Below, one piece after another: positions 45,054 through 54,676 of a stretch of DNA of 64,000 bases; the first letter of the stretch is position 1, and each line of letters starts with the position of its first letter. Both the position numbers and the translations under genes were made by a program. Source of the DNA: Bacillota bacterium (GTDB lineage Bacteria; Bacillota; Clostridia; Oscillospirales; Ruminococcaceae); assembly GCA_023439835.1 (NCBI GenBank), contig JAEXUW010000021.1, forward strand, positions 62,001-126,000, read 5' to 3'. Below the pieces are notes generated by a model. It was not told the origin of the DNA, did not search any database, and was given only the letters and a program-made list of their open reading frames with translations.

Positions 45054-46421
45054 ATGAAGAAGATTTTCGGTGATAACGGATTTTACCGCATGATATTTAT
45101 AATAACCTTTCCCATCGCGATTCAGAATTTGATTAGCTTCGGCGTTTCGGTAATGGATACTATAATGGTGGGAAAGTTGGGCGATATACCGCTTGCCGCT
45201 TGCGCACAGGCGACACAGCCGGGGTTTGTGTATCAGCTTTTAATTTTTGGTCTATCTGGTGGGGGAGCAGTACTGTGCTCACAGTACTGGGGGAAAAACG
45301 ACCTTGAGGCTGTCAGAAAAATTGTTGGAATAGTCATACGAATTGCAGTTGTTGTAGCATTACTTCTTTCGGCGGCGGCATTTATTTTCACTGAAGAAAT
45401 AATGCGACTTTATCTGGATGTTTCATCAGAAGACGGTATGCTCATACTTCCCGAGGCCGTGAAATATTTGAAAATTATTTCGTTTTCATACTTCTTTTTT
45501 GGGGTATCAATGGCGATGATGACAGTGCTGCGTAGCATTGAAATTGTTCGAATTTCAATGCTCTTTAGCCTTATTTCATTCGCTTTCAATGTGTTTTTTA
45601 ATTGGGTTTTTATTTTCGGAAATCTAGGTGCTCCAAAAATGGGAATCAGGGGCGCTGCTATGGCCACGCTTATTGCGCGGGTAACAGAGTTTTTATGCAT
45701 TTGTGTTTATGTGTTCTTTAAAGACGACAGGCTACGGTTCAGGCTTAAATATATCTTCATCAGAGATGCCTTGCTTTTTAAGGATTTTGTCAAATACAGC
45801 GTTCCGGTTCTCTTCAACGAGCTGGCATGGGGACTTGGAATGACCGTTCAGGCAGCAATAATCGGAAGAATTTCAAAGGATTTTTTAGCGGCAAACGCCA
45901 TAGTATCTCAGCTTCAGCAGCTTTCAATGATTGTATCTTTTGGTGTAGCAAATGCGGCTATGGTCGTAATTGGTAAGAAAATTGGTGAGGGTGACAAAGA
46001 AGGTGCAAAAAAAGCCGCTTCAATAATAATGATATGGAGTGCTATTTTCGGCATAATAAGTATGGTATTGATTTTCCTTGCTCGCACGCCATTTGTTTCA
46101 CTGTTCAATGTTTCTGATCAAACAAAGCTTATGGCTAAGAATCTGCTTATCATTACCTCAATAGTAATATTGTTTGTTAACGTTTCATGCATTGGCATTG
46201 TCGGTGTTTTGAGGGGAGCGGGGGACACTCGTTTCTCATTATATCTTGAGCTTTTTACATTATGGCTACTGGCTGTTCCGCTTGGAGTATTGAGTGGATT
46301 AGTTTTTAAAGCACCTGTTTATCTGGTTTATATTTGTCTGAGAATTGATGAACCTGTTAAAGCGACAATTGCTTATTTTCGGACTAAGCGTGATAAAACC
46401 TACAAAACCCTCACCAGATAA
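45054..46421 (+). CDS. MATE-family multidrug/toxin efflux transporter
   Basis: 455-aa, twelve-helix exporter driven by Na+ or H+. Two MatE repeats are visible: the first with FPIAIQNLISFGVSVMDTIMVG, the second beginning near VPVLFNELAWGLGMTVQAAI; each has the usual helix-break pattern. Substrate not predictable. It starts 46 nt after the fumarase subunit with GGGG as a weak ribosome binding site; no regulator lies next to it. Confidence 0.9.
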   Translation: MKKIFGDNGFYRMIFIITFPIAIQNLISFGVSVMDTIMVGKLGDIPLAACAQATQPGFVYQLLIFGLSGGGAVLCSQYWGKNDLEAVRKIVGIVIRIAVVVALLLSAAAFIFTEEIMRLYLDVSSEDGMLILPEAVKYLKIISFSYFFFGVSMAMMTVLRSIEIVRISMLFSLISFAFNVFFNWVFIFGNLGAPKMGIRGAAMATLIARVTEFLCICVYVFFKDDRLRFRLKYIFIRDALLFKDFVKYSVPVLFNELAWGLGMTVQAAIIGRISKDFLAANAIVSQLQQLSMIVSFGVANAAMVVIGKKIGEGDKEGAKKAASIIMIWSAIFGIISMVLIFLARTPFVSLFNVSDQTKLMAKNLLIITSIVILFVNVSCIGIVGVLRGAGDTRFSLYLELFTLWLLAVPLGVLSGLVFKAPVYLVYICLRIDEPVKATIAYFRTKRDKTYKTLTR

Positions 46422-46490
46422 GCAATTGTTCAAAATTTTATTATAACTAATAAATCTGGCAATTTTGTAAAATATATTTTTTTAAAACTC

Positions 46491-46519
46491 TTGACAATCA
46501 GTGTTAAAGATGTTATTAT
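46491..46519 (+). promoter_or_regulatory. Promoter of the sigma-factor gene
   Basis: TTGACA (46491-46496), 17 nt, TATTAT (46514-46519), 32 nt upstream of the ATG. Confidence 0.82.
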
Positions 46520-46551
46520 GTATATGCTAGCATTTTGCGAATGGTGGGATT

Positions 46552-47145
46552 ATGTTGCACACTTCTTTCAGCATGGAGCAGCTTATATCGCTAAGCGATG
46601 AGGAATTAGCGGCACTATGCAAGAGTAATGAATCGGCAGCATCGGTTCTCATCTCTAGATACGCTAAATTTATCTGGAAGAAAGCCCATGCAATTTCAAC
46701 TGTGAGTGCTGAAACTGACGATCTTTTTCAGGAAGGTCTTCTAGGACTGTTTAATGCAGTCAGTACTTTTGATAATGAAAGAGGCGTCAAATTCTCAACA
46801 TATGCGAATGTATGCATAAGTAACAAGATGACTACTGCGCTAGTTAAAAGCAACCAAAGCGATAAATCAAATGATTTGAGTATCAATGAATTTGAAAATG
46901 ATTTATATTTCGATACCCCTGAAAGTATTCTTCTCGAGCGTGAACAAATTGCAGAGCTGTTTCTTGAAATCAACTCCCTCTTGTCCGAAAAGGAATGGAA
47001 AATTTTCAGATTGTATCTTACAGGCTCCACATATGACCAAATGGCACGTCAGCTTAACCTATCACCAAAAGTGGTGGATAACGCATTGCAACGAGTGAGA
47101 CGAAAGCTAAAATCAGTTTGGAGAGCAGATAATTTTTCAAATTAA
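46552..47145 (+). CDS. Sigma-70 family RNA polymerase sigma factor (SigH-like)
   Basis: 197 aa. Region 2 is clear (DDLFQEGLLGLFNAVSTFD, then VKFSTYANVCISNKM) and region 4 has a helix-turn-helix (STYDQMARQLNLSPKVVDNALQRVRRKLK). Regions 1.1 and 3 are absent. The length and layout are nearest to SigH/Spo0H of sporulating Firmicutes, but the SigH gene is usually followed by rpmG, secE and nusG, which are not here. It may be a related stress or sporulation sigma. No anti-sigma gene is adjacent. Confidence 0.82.
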   Translation: MLHTSFSMEQLISLSDEELAALCKSNESAASVLISRYAKFIWKKAHAISTVSAETDDLFQEGLLGLFNAVSTFDNERGVKFSTYANVCISNKMTTALVKSNQSDKSNDLSINEFENDLYFDTPESILLEREQIAELFLEINSLLSEKEWKIFRLYLTGSTYDQMARQLNLSPKVVDNALQRVRRKLKSVWRADNFSN

Positions 47146-47255
47146 GACAGCCATTCGGGCTGTTTTGATAGCCAAGTAGCTGAAATCACAGCGTTGTTTA
47201 TTCAAATGTGCCGGTGAAGGTCACTTGGGCAAAATAATTTAAGCGAGGGAATATT
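47146..47255 (+). other. Possibly structured region between the sigma and zinc-ribbon genes
   Basis: 110 nt. A weak hairpin (ACAGCC/GGCTGT, 47147-47163) follows the sigma gene. Then GCCAAGT (near 47172) can pair with ACTTGGGC (near 47222-47229), enclosing about 50 nt. I know no RNA family with this form; it may be chance. Confidence 0.3.
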
Positions 47256-47531
47256 ATGTACGAAGACAAGAAATTAGCATGCAAAGAGTGCGGCTCTGAA
47301 TTCATTTTCACAGCTGGTGAGCAGGAGTTTTACGCAGAAAAGGGATTTGTAAACGAACCCCAGAGATGCAAAAACTGCCGTGACTCAAGAAAAAATTCTG
47401 TAAAATCAGAAAGAGAAATGTTTACAGCAACATGTGCATCATGTGGTTGTGAGGCAAAGGTTCCTTTCAGACCCCGTGAAGATCGCCCTGTATATTGCAG
47501 TGAGTGCTTCGCGAAAATGAAGAACGACTAA
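47256..47531 (+). CDS. Zinc-ribbon protein with two CxxC pairs
   Basis: 91 aa with two zinc-binding modules: CKECGSEF ... CKNC (residues of about 6-42) and CASCGCEAKVPF ... CSEC. The second is the typical PVYCSEC form of small clostridial zinc-ribbon proteins, sometimes annotated as cold-shock or DNA-binding accessory proteins, with no proven function. It has its own ribosome binding site (GCGAGGG) and terminator. Confidence 0.8.
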   Translation: MYEDKKLACKECGSEFIFTAGEQEFYAEKGFVNEPQRCKNCRDSRKNSVKSEREMFTATCASCGCEAKVPFRPREDRPVYCSECFAKMKND

Positions 47532-47545
47532 TTTTTGCTGAATTA

Positions 47546-47577
47546 ACGCAGTTCGAAAGAACTGCGTTTTTTATTTT
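47546..47577 (+). terminator. Terminator of the zinc-ribbon gene
   Basis: ACGCAGTTC / GAACTGCGT with a GAAA tetraloop and a T run. Confidence 0.92.
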
Positions 47578-47581
47578 TTAC

Positions 47582-47610
47582 TTGCAAAAATGCAAAAAAA
47601 GGGGTATAAT
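47582..47610 (+). promoter_or_regulatory. Promoter of the DUF1858 gene
   Basis: TTGCAA (47582-47587), 17 nt, TATAAT (47605-47610). Confidence 0.8.
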
Positions 47611-47647
47611 AAACAAGTAGAAAAATTCAGATTTTAAGGAGGATGTT

Positions 47648-47854
47648 ATGAGCTTTATTGTTACTGAGGATACAATTATCGGCGATATTCTTGATGTAGA
47701 TTTTGATGTCGCACCTTTTTTTCTAGAAATGGGAATGCATTGTCTTGGATGCCCGTCGGCTAGGGGTGAGACCGTTGGACAGGCATGTGAGGTCCATGGT
47801 GTGGAAGCTGAGGAGCTTATTGAAAAGCTCAATGAGCATTTTTCAAATAAATAA
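47648..47854 (+). CDS. DUF1858 redox-disulfide domain protein
   Basis: 68 aa, a single DUF1858 domain. The CLGCPSA motif supplies a C-x2-C pair, and the N-terminal I-x-D-I-L pattern and the following helix fit the family (associated in some genomes with hybrid-cluster proteins). Perhaps a small redox or metal carrier; the partner is unknown. Strong AAGGAGG site. A hairpin follows before trmK. Confidence 0.85.
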   Translation: MSFIVTEDTIIGDILDVDFDVAPFFLEMGMHCLGCPSARGETVGQACEVHGVEAEELIEKLNEHFSNK

Positions 47855-47867
47855 TCAGCATTATTCA

Positions 47868-47902
47868 CTGCCCGATTGCAAAAAGCACTCGGGCAGTAGT
47901 TT
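47868..47902 (+). terminator. Hairpin between the DUF1858 gene and trmK
   Basis: CTGCCCGA (47868-47875) pairs with TCGGGCAG (47889-47896), then TAGTTTTG. The short T run suggests partial termination. Confidence 0.65.
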
Positions 47903-47919
47903 TGAAGGGGCGTTTGTTT

Positions 47920-48618
47920 TTGAAACTGAATAACAGATTATGTGTGTGTGCCGAATTTGTTTCCGGATGTGGCATGGCAGTAGACGTAGGAACAGACCAC
48001 GCATTACTTCCGGTATATCTTATTGACAGCGGGAAATGCTCTGAGGTTATTGCCTGCGATATAAATGAGAAGCCTCTTGAGTTTGCGAGAAAAACTGTTT
48101 TATCAAGCGGTTTTTCCGATAAGATTAAACTTGTTTTGTCAGACGGGCTTGAGAGAATTGCAAGTAATGGTGTCACTGATGTCATTATAGCAGGAATGGG
48201 CGGTGAGCTTATTTCTCAAATAATAGCGCGCGCTGATTGGTTAAAAAATGATGTACATTTAATTCTTCAGCCCATGACAAAAGCTGAAATATTGAGAAAG
48301 TGGCTTTGTGATAACAGCTTTGAAATATTAAAAGAACAGGCTGTGAGCGACTGTGGCATTGTCTATTCAGTAATTCAAGCAAAATATACTAATGATAATA
48401 TATCTTACGATGATTACTATTTGTATACTGGCAAAGTGTCAGCAAATAGTATCGAAGGTCAAAAATATATGCTTGTTCAGGCTCAAAGACTTAAAAAAAT
48501 AGCGCAGGGACTAATGTTATCCGACCGAGACAAAAATGAGGCTGATAGATACCTCAGCCTTTATGAAAGAATTAGAACGGAGGCTAATTTTTATGATAAA
48601 AGTCGGACAGATTTATGA
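47920..48618 (+). CDS. trmK: tRNA (adenine(22)-N1)-methyltransferase TrmK
   Basis: 232-aa SAM enzyme that methylates A22 of tRNA. The motif VDVGTDHALLPVYL near the start, IACDINEKPLEFA, and IIAGMGGELI are TrmK hallmarks. The start is taken as the TTG at 47920 (MKLNNRL...), 9 nt after AAGGGG; a TTG at 47902 is less likely. It overlaps the following nif3-like gene by 26 nt, an order seen in many Firmicutes, where sigA often precedes it. Confidence 0.9.
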   Translation: MKLNNRLCVCAEFVSGCGMAVDVGTDHALLPVYLIDSGKCSEVIACDINEKPLEFARKTVLSSGFSDKIKLVLSDGLERIASNGVTDVIIAGMGGELISQIIARADWLKNDVHLILQPMTKAEILRKWLCDNSFEILKEQAVSDCGIVYSVIQAKYTNDNISYDDYYLYTGKVSANSIEGQKYMLVQAQRLKKIAQGLMLSDRDKNEADRYLSLYERIRTEANFYDKSRTDL

Positions 48619-49687
48619 TTATATTAACGCAATAGCCCCTTTTTCTCTTTCGAGTAAGGATGATAACTCAGGGCTATTAGTTGGCGCTAGAGATTGTGAA
48701 GTGAATAAAATTCTCGTCAGTCTTGATATAACAAAAGATATCGCCGTTGAAGCTGTAAATACTGGCGCACAGCTTGTCATTTCTCATCATCCGGTTATAT
48801 ATCATCCACTTTATAATTTAAATTCAAACAATCCTGCGATTATTCTCTCAAAAAACGATATATCAGCAATATGTGCGCATACAAATCTTGACGTTTTTAA
48901 TGGTGGAATCAGTGATATAATGATTGATATGCTAGGTATGAAAAAAACTTCACAGATTCTTGAGGTATCCTATGAAGAGGCGTATTATCAAATGACAGTT
49001 TTTGTTCCTGAAGAAAGCAGAGAGACCGTCTTTAACGCAATGACTAATGCCGGTGCTGGAACTCTTGACGATTACAGCGGTTGCGCCTTTTACACTGAAG
49101 GAACGGGAACATTCTTGCCGCTTGACGGAGCTGATCCGTATATAGGAAAAGTCGGTGTTCGTGAAACTGTAAGAGAAGTCAGACTTGAAATGATAGTTCC
49201 CCATGAAAAAAGAAGCGCCGTTATTCAGGCAATGCTAGATGCACACCCTTATGAAAAACCCGCTTATTGTCTTTCACGAAATGAGGCAATTATTGATAAA
49301 AAGGGATATGGAAGAATATGTGAACTGGAAAATCCATTAAGCCCTGACCAACTGGCGGAGCTTATTAAAGATACCTTCGGAAACAAGGTAGTTCGTTTTA
49401 ATAATACGGGAAAGCTTATAAAAAGAGTGGCTGTATGCTCTGGCGGCGGCGGTGGCTTATTTAGAAATGCGCTTTCACTTGGCGCGGACGCATATATAAC
49501 CGGCGATGTAAAGCATGACCAGTTTATTGATGCACAGAATTATGGACTCGCTGTTTTTGACGCAGGACATTATCATACGGAGAACATTGTTGTGAAGTTT
49601 CTTATTGATAAGCTGGCTGATGCTTTCCCTGAGATAGAAATATCACAGGCAAAAGAAAACCACGACCCAGTATGCTACAAATTTTAA
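48593..49687 (+). CDS. Nif3-like dinuclear metal-centre protein (YqfO family)
   Basis: 364-aa protein of the Nif3/DUF34 family with an inserted PII-like domain (residues of about 128-230) as in B. subtilis YqfO. The metal ligands are visible in SHHPVIYHP, CAHTNLD and the C-terminal DAGHYHTE. The function of the family is not settled; GTP cyclohydrolase I-like or metal-chaperone roles have been proposed. The ATG at 48593 follows CGGAGG; the frame is open to 48536, inside trmK. Confidence 0.9.
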   Translation: MIKVGQIYDYINAIAPFSLSSKDDNSGLLVGARDCEVNKILVSLDITKDIAVEAVNTGAQLVISHHPVIYHPLYNLNSNNPAIILSKNDISAICAHTNLDVFNGGISDIMIDMLGMKKTSQILEVSYEEAYYQMTVFVPEESRETVFNAMTNAGAGTLDDYSGCAFYTEGTGTFLPLDGADPYIGKVGVRETVREVRLEMIVPHEKRSAVIQAMLDAHPYEKPAYCLSRNEAIIDKKGYGRICELENPLSPDQLAELIKDTFGNKVVRFNNTGKLIKRVAVCSGGGGGLFRNALSLGADAYITGDVKHDQFIDAQNYGLAVFDAGHYHTENIVVKFLIDKLADAFPEIEISQAKENHDPVCYKF

Positions 49688-49706
49688 AAAAGGAACGGTA
49701 ATATAA

Positions 49707-51467
49707 ATGGCACTTGACGGAGTTTTTTTGCATCTGGTCAAAAATGAAATGTCCGAGCTTCTTGTAGGTGGACGTGTTGAAAAAATACACCAACCCTCAA
49801 GGGAGGAGGTTCTGATTCAGATGAGGACGAAAAGCGGTGCGCACAAGCTCATAATAAGCACCGCCGCAGGCACGGCAAGGGTTCACATTACACAGGCTGA
49901 AATTGAAAATCCTAAGGTTCCGCCTATGTTTTGTATGCTCTTGAGAAAGCTGTTTAATTCGGGGCGTCTGTTGAATATCCGACAGGACGGGCAGGAGAGA
50001 ATTTTATTTTTTGATTTTGATTCCACGAATGAAATGGGTGATTTACAGCGGCTGACACTTGTCGTTGAAATAATGGGCCGTCATTCCAACATGATTATTG
50101 TGGACGAGGAAGGAAAAATAATAGACAGCATTAAACGTGTCGGTGAGGATATGTCAAGTGTTCGTCTGGTTCTTCCTGGTGTGAAATACGCACTCCCCCC
50201 TAAGGAGGATAAGCTGTCGCTTGTAGATTTTAGGCATGAGCAGTTTCTGACAGAGCTTAAAAAGCATGAAAGGCTTGAGCTTTCAAAGGGCATAATGAAA
50301 ACGCTTGAGGGGATTTCCCCTGTTTTTGCGCGAGAAGCGGTGTTTTATGCAGTACGAGGAAATGAGCTTGCTGTATCTCAGCTTGACGAAGACGTATCCT
50401 CACGGCTTGTGTTTTATTTCAAAAAAGTATCTGAATCACTAAAAACAGGGCAGAATAAATTCATCGTCTTGTCTGAAAAAGACGGAAGGCTCAAGGATTT
50501 TTGTTTCACAGATATTCATCAGTATGGCGCTTTGATGGTGACAAAAGAGTTTGATTGTGGAAGCAGACTACTTGATTATTATTTCAGCGAGCGTGACAGA
50601 ATCAACAGAACAAAACAGCGAGCCGAGGATTTATTTAAGTTTCTCATCAGCACGACTGATAGAATTTCTCGAAGAATAGCCGTACAGAAAGAAGAGTTGA
50701 TGAACAGTGCGGATAGGTTTAAGCTTAAAACCTGCGGTGATTTAATCTCTGCTAATATATATCGGCTTGAAAAGGGCATGGAAAAGACTTTGCTTGAAAA
50801 TTTTTATGAAGAAGGAAGTCCCGCGCTTGAAATAAAGCTTGACAAGCGACTGACACCGCCGCAGAATGCTCAAAGGTATTATTCAGAATATAGAAAAGCC
50901 GATACAGCCGAGAAAAAACTGACTGAATTAATTAAATCCGGTGAGGAAGAGCTTTTATATATTGAGAGTGTATTTGATGCTCTCACCCGTGCGGTGAGTG
51001 AGGCTGACATACTTGAGCTGAGGGCGGAGCTTTCAGAGCAGGGTTATCTGAAAGCTTCCCGTGGGAAAAATAAGCTTCCTAAAGCACAGCCGCCTCTAAA
51101 ATTTATTTCTGATGATGGCTTCACAATCCTTGTCGGGCGAAATAACAAGCAAAACGACAAGCTAACCACAAAAGATTCCGATAAAACTGACATCTGGTGT
51201 CACACTCATAACATAACAGGTTCGCACGTAATAATCCAAGCACAAGGAAATGAGGTTCCCGATGGTACGATTGAACAAGCGTGTATTTTAGCGGCATATC
51301 ATTCCTCTGCGAGAAGCTCTGCACAGGTTCCTGTTGACTATACACTCATTAGATTTGTGAAAAAGCCAAACAGTGCCAAGCCGGGCATGGTTATCTTTAC
51401 AAACAATAAAACTGCTTATGTCACGCCCGATATAGAACTTGTTGAGCGATTGAAAGTCAAAAACTGA
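49707..51467 (+). CDS. rqcH: Ribosome quality-control protein RqcH (NFACT family)
   Basis: 586-aa homologue of Rqc2/NEMF that adds C-terminal alanine tails to stalled nascent chains. N-terminal NFACT-N domain (MALDGVFLHLVKNEM; EIMGRHSNMIIVD), a helix-hairpin-helix region, a long coiled coil (about residues 295-440), and the NFACT-R domain with DIWCHTHNITGSHVIIQ. Formerly annotated as fibronectin-binding protein. Own ribosome binding site; the DNA glycosylase gene follows after 12 nt. Confidence 0.93.
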   Translation: MALDGVFLHLVKNEMSELLVGGRVEKIHQPSREEVLIQMRTKSGAHKLIISTAAGTARVHITQAEIENPKVPPMFCMLLRKLFNSGRLLNIRQDGQERILFFDFDSTNEMGDLQRLTLVVEIMGRHSNMIIVDEEGKIIDSIKRVGEDMSSVRLVLPGVKYALPPKEDKLSLVDFRHEQFLTELKKHERLELSKGIMKTLEGISPVFAREAVFYAVRGNELAVSQLDEDVSSRLVFYFKKVSESLKTGQNKFIVLSEKDGRLKDFCFTDIHQYGALMVTKEFDCGSRLLDYYFSERDRINRTKQRAEDLFKFLISTTDRISRRIAVQKEELMNSADRFKLKTCGDLISANIYRLEKGMEKTLLENFYEEGSPALEIKLDKRLTPPQNAQRYYSEYRKADTAEKKLTELIKSGEEELLYIESVFDALTRAVSEADILELRAELSEQGYLKASRGKNKLPKAQPPLKFISDDGFTILVGRNNKQNDKLTTKDSDKTDIWCHTHNITGSHVIIQAQGNEVPDGTIEQACILAAYHSSARSSAQVPVDYTLIRFVKKPNSAKPGMVIFTNNKTAYVTPDIELVERLKVKN

Positions 51468-51479
51468 TGGAGGGTTAAT

Positions 51480-51989
51480 GTGGTACTATCAGATGATTTT
51501 TTTAATAGAGACTGCCTTGATGTTGCCCCTGAGCTGGTGGGAAAGCTTATAGTCCGAAAGCTTGACGACGGGAATGAAATCAGACTTAGAATTACCGAAA
51601 CTGAAGCTTATCGCGGTGAGGAGGATAAGGGTTGTCACGCGAGCCGTGGAAGAACACCCAGAACCGAGCTGCTTTACAATAAAGCCGGAACCATCTATGT
51701 ATATCTTTGCTATGGAGTTCACTGGCTGATGAATGCAGTAACCGGTGAGGAGGGTGAGCCGCAGGCTGTTCTGATACGCTGCTGCGAGGGCTTTGAAGGG
51801 CCTGGAAAGCTAACCAAAAAGCTTAAGATTGACAAAAGCTTCAACGGCGAAAGCTTTGTGGGGAATCTAAGGATTTGTTTAGAGGATGACGGATATGTTC
51901 CGCAAATAGTAACAGCAACCAGAGTGGGAATCGATTATGCAGGTGATGTGTGGAAGAATAAGCTGTGGCGGTTTATTGACAAAGGATAA
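51480..51989 (+). CDS. 3-methyladenine DNA glycosylase (AAG/MPG type)
   Basis: 169-aa base-excision-repair enzyme removing alkylated purines. The active-site Glu lies in RITETEAYRGEEDKGCHAS, and the family motifs TELLYNKAGTIYVYLCYGVHWLMN, AVLIRCCEGFEGPGKLTKKL and the C-terminal RVGIDYAGD are present. It is shorter than most family members (about 190-210 aa), mainly at the ends. Starts with GTG after GGAGGG. Confidence 0.9.
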   Translation: MVLSDDFFNRDCLDVAPELVGKLIVRKLDDGNEIRLRITETEAYRGEEDKGCHASRGRTPRTELLYNKAGTIYVYLCYGVHWLMNAVTGEEGEPQAVLIRCCEGFEGPGKLTKKLKIDKSFNGESFVGNLRICLEDDGYVPQIVTATRVGIDYAGDVWKNKLWRFIDKG

Positions 51990-52039
51990 TAATTGTGAGA
52001 TAATTTAAAGAATAATTCATTTTCTAAGGAGTGGCATAG

Positions 52040-54664
52040 ATGAAAAAAGAGCTTTCAAAGCTTTATGAACCTAAAGAGGTTGAGGATAAGATTTATAAAT
52101 ACTGGACGGATAAGGACTGTTTCAAAGCAAAAGTTGACAGGTCAAAGCCGTCATATACAATAGTAATACCTCCCCCGAATATTACGGGTCAGCTTCATAT
52201 GGGGCATGCTCTGGACAATACATTGCAGGATATACTTATAAGATATAAGAGAATGAGCGGATTTTCTACGCTTTGGCTTCCCGGAACTGACCATGCTTCA
52301 ATAGCCACAGAGGCTAAAATCGTTGAGGCGATGAAAAAAGATGGAGTTTCAAAGGACGATATCGGACGTGACGGCTTTTTAGAACGTGCGTGGAAGTGGA
52401 AGGAGCAGTACGGCGGAAGAATTATTGAACAGCTAAAAAAGCTAGGTTCATCCTGCGACTGGTCAAGAGAGCGTTTCACTATGGACGAAGGCTGCAACAA
52501 AGCTGTTAAGGAAGTGTTTGTTAACCTTTATGAAAAAGGGCTTATCTACCGCGGCGAGAGAATAATTAACTGGTGTCCGCATTGTCTGACTTCAATTTCT
52601 GATGCAGAGGTTGAATATGAGGATAAAGCAGGGCATTTCTGGCATATCCGCTATCCCTTGACTGATGGAAGCGGTTACTTAGAACTGGCAACAACCCGTC
52701 CTGAAACGCTTTTAGGAGATACAGCGGTTGCGGTTAATCCAAGGGATGAAAGATACAAGGCTTTTATTGGGAAGACGGTTACGCTTCCTTTGGTCGGACG
52801 TGAAATACCTGTTGTGGCTGACGATTATGTTGAAATGGATTTCGGGACTGGTGTGGTTAAAATCACTCCAGCTCATGATCCGAACGACTTTGAAGTCGGA
52901 CTTCGCCACGGCCTTCCTGTAATAAATGTAATGACCGACGACGCTAAAATCATTGACGAGTATAAAGCATATGCCGGAATGGACAGATATGAAGCAAGAA
53001 AAGCGATTGTTGCTGACCTTGAAAATCAAGGCTTTTTATTAAAAACCGAAGATCACGCTCACAATGTCGGAACCTGCTACCGCTGTTCGACAACTGTTGA
53101 ACCGAGAGTATCTATGCAGTGGTTTGTTAAGATGGAGCCTTTGGCAAAACCTGCTGTTGAAGCCGTCAGAAACGGCGATACTAAATTTGTTCCCGAGAGA
53201 TTTGACAAGATATATTTCCACTGGCTTGAAAACATTAAGGATTGGTGTATTTCCCGTCAGCTTTGGTGGGGGCATAGAATACCAGCATATTATTGTGCTT
53301 CATGCGGTGCGACAATAGTATCAAAAGATGATATTGATGTTTGTCCTCACTGTAAGTCATCTAATGTCCGCCAGGACCCTGATTCGCTGGATACGTGGTT
53401 TTCATCTGCGCTATGGCCGTTTTCAACACTTGGCTGGCCTGACAAGACAGATGACCTTGATTATTTCTATCCAACTTCGACACTTGTCACAGGCTATGAT
53501 ATTATATTTTTCTGGGTTGTCCGAATGATGTTTTCGGGACTAGAGCACATGGGCGAGGTTCCCTTTAAAACCGTATTGATTCACGGGCTTGTTCGTGACG
53601 CACAGGGACGAAAAATGTCAAAATCTTTAGGCAACGGCATTGACCCGCTTGAAATCATCGAACTTTATGGTGCTGATGCGTTAAGATTTATGCTAGCGAC
53701 AGGAAATTCACCGGGAAATGATATGCGCTTTATCGATGAAAAGGTTAAGTCATCAAGGAATTTTGCAAACAAGCTGTGGAATGCTTCAAGATTTATTATG
53801 ATGAATCTGCCCGAGGATTTCGAGCTTTGCGGACTTCCCGAAAGCCTTAATATTGAGGATAAATGGCTTCTCTCCAAATTTAATACGCTTTCAAAAGAGG
53901 TTAATGAAAACCTAGAAAAATTTGAGCTTGGCGTTGCTGTTTCAAAGCTTTATGATTTCATTTGGGACGTTTACTGCGACTGGTATATAGAGCTGACAAA
54001 GCCGAGAATTAATGTGGGAGGAGAAACCGCAAAAACCGCACAGGCAGTGCTTGTATGGGTAATGCAGGGTATGCTCAAGCTTCTCCACCCATTTATGCCG
54101 TTTATCACTGAGGAAATCTGGCAGGCTCTTTCTGAAAAAGAAACGCCAATTATGCTTGAGGATTTCCCTGTTTATGATGAAGCTTTAGCATTTTCAGATG
54201 ATGAAAAAGCATTTGAGAAAATTATTGCAGCAATTAAAGGCATAAGAAACCGCCGCGCTGAAATGAACGTTGTTCCGAGCATTAAGGCGAGCGTTCACAT
54301 TGAAACCGAAGATAAAGAGGTTTTTGAAGCAGGTGTAATGTTTTTTGAAAGACTTGCGTCAGCTTCAGAAGTAATTATTTCGAATAAGGTTGAGCTTGCT
54401 GATGCTGTTACGGTTGTTACTGACTGCGCAAGAATCTTCATACCACTTGATGACCTGATTGACAGAGAGAAAGAAATTGCACGTCTTGAAAAAGAAAAGG
54501 CTTCCGCTGAAAAAGACGTTGCCTTTATTTCAGGAAAGCTGAATAATCAAGGCTTCATTTCAAAAGCACCGGAACAGCTTATTGCCACAGAAAAAGAGAA
54601 GCTTTCAAAAGCACAGGACAAACTCATGAAAATTGAGCAGAGTATCGCATCAATGAAAAAATAG
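52040..54664 (+). CDS. valS: Valyl-tRNA synthetase
   Basis: 874-aa class I synthetase charging tRNA-Val. The HIGH motif is HMGH in PPPNITGQLHMGHALDN, KMSKS is in GRKMSKSLGNG, the CP1 editing domain lies between, two zinc-type CxxC pairs (CASC, CPHC) are in the insert, and the C-terminal coiled coil (about residues 810-874) is typical. The 50-nt upstream gap is too short for a T-box leader. folC follows 12 nt later, a common Firmicute pairing. Confidence 0.96.
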   Translation: MKKELSKLYEPKEVEDKIYKYWTDKDCFKAKVDRSKPSYTIVIPPPNITGQLHMGHALDNTLQDILIRYKRMSGFSTLWLPGTDHASIATEAKIVEAMKKDGVSKDDIGRDGFLERAWKWKEQYGGRIIEQLKKLGSSCDWSRERFTMDEGCNKAVKEVFVNLYEKGLIYRGERIINWCPHCLTSISDAEVEYEDKAGHFWHIRYPLTDGSGYLELATTRPETLLGDTAVAVNPRDERYKAFIGKTVTLPLVGREIPVVADDYVEMDFGTGVVKITPAHDPNDFEVGLRHGLPVINVMTDDAKIIDEYKAYAGMDRYEARKAIVADLENQGFLLKTEDHAHNVGTCYRCSTTVEPRVSMQWFVKMEPLAKPAVEAVRNGDTKFVPERFDKIYFHWLENIKDWCISRQLWWGHRIPAYYCASCGATIVSKDDIDVCPHCKSSNVRQDPDSLDTWFSSALWPFSTLGWPDKTDDLDYFYPTSTLVTGYDIIFFWVVRMMFSGLEHMGEVPFKTVLIHGLVRDAQGRKMSKSLGNGIDPLEIIELYGADALRFMLATGNSPGNDMRFIDEKVKSSRNFANKLWNASRFIMMNLPEDFELCGLPESLNIEDKWLLSKFNTLSKEVNENLEKFELGVAVSKLYDFIWDVYCDWYIELTKPRINVGGETAKTAQAVLVWVMQGMLKLLHPFMPFITEEIWQALSEKETPIMLEDFPVYDEALAFSDDEKAFEKIIAAIKGIRNRRAEMNVVPSIKASVHIETEDKEVFEAGVMFFERLASASEVIISNKVELADAVTVVTDCARIFIPLDDLIDREKEIARLEKEKASAEKDVAFISGKLNNQGFISKAPEQLIATEKEKLSKAQDKLMKIEQSIASMKK

Positions 54665-54676
54665 CGGGATGGTATT

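Noticed and set aside
51990..52039. T-box riboswitch upstream of valS
   Set aside because: Only 50 nt lie between the genes, with no specifier stem, T-box sequence or terminator.
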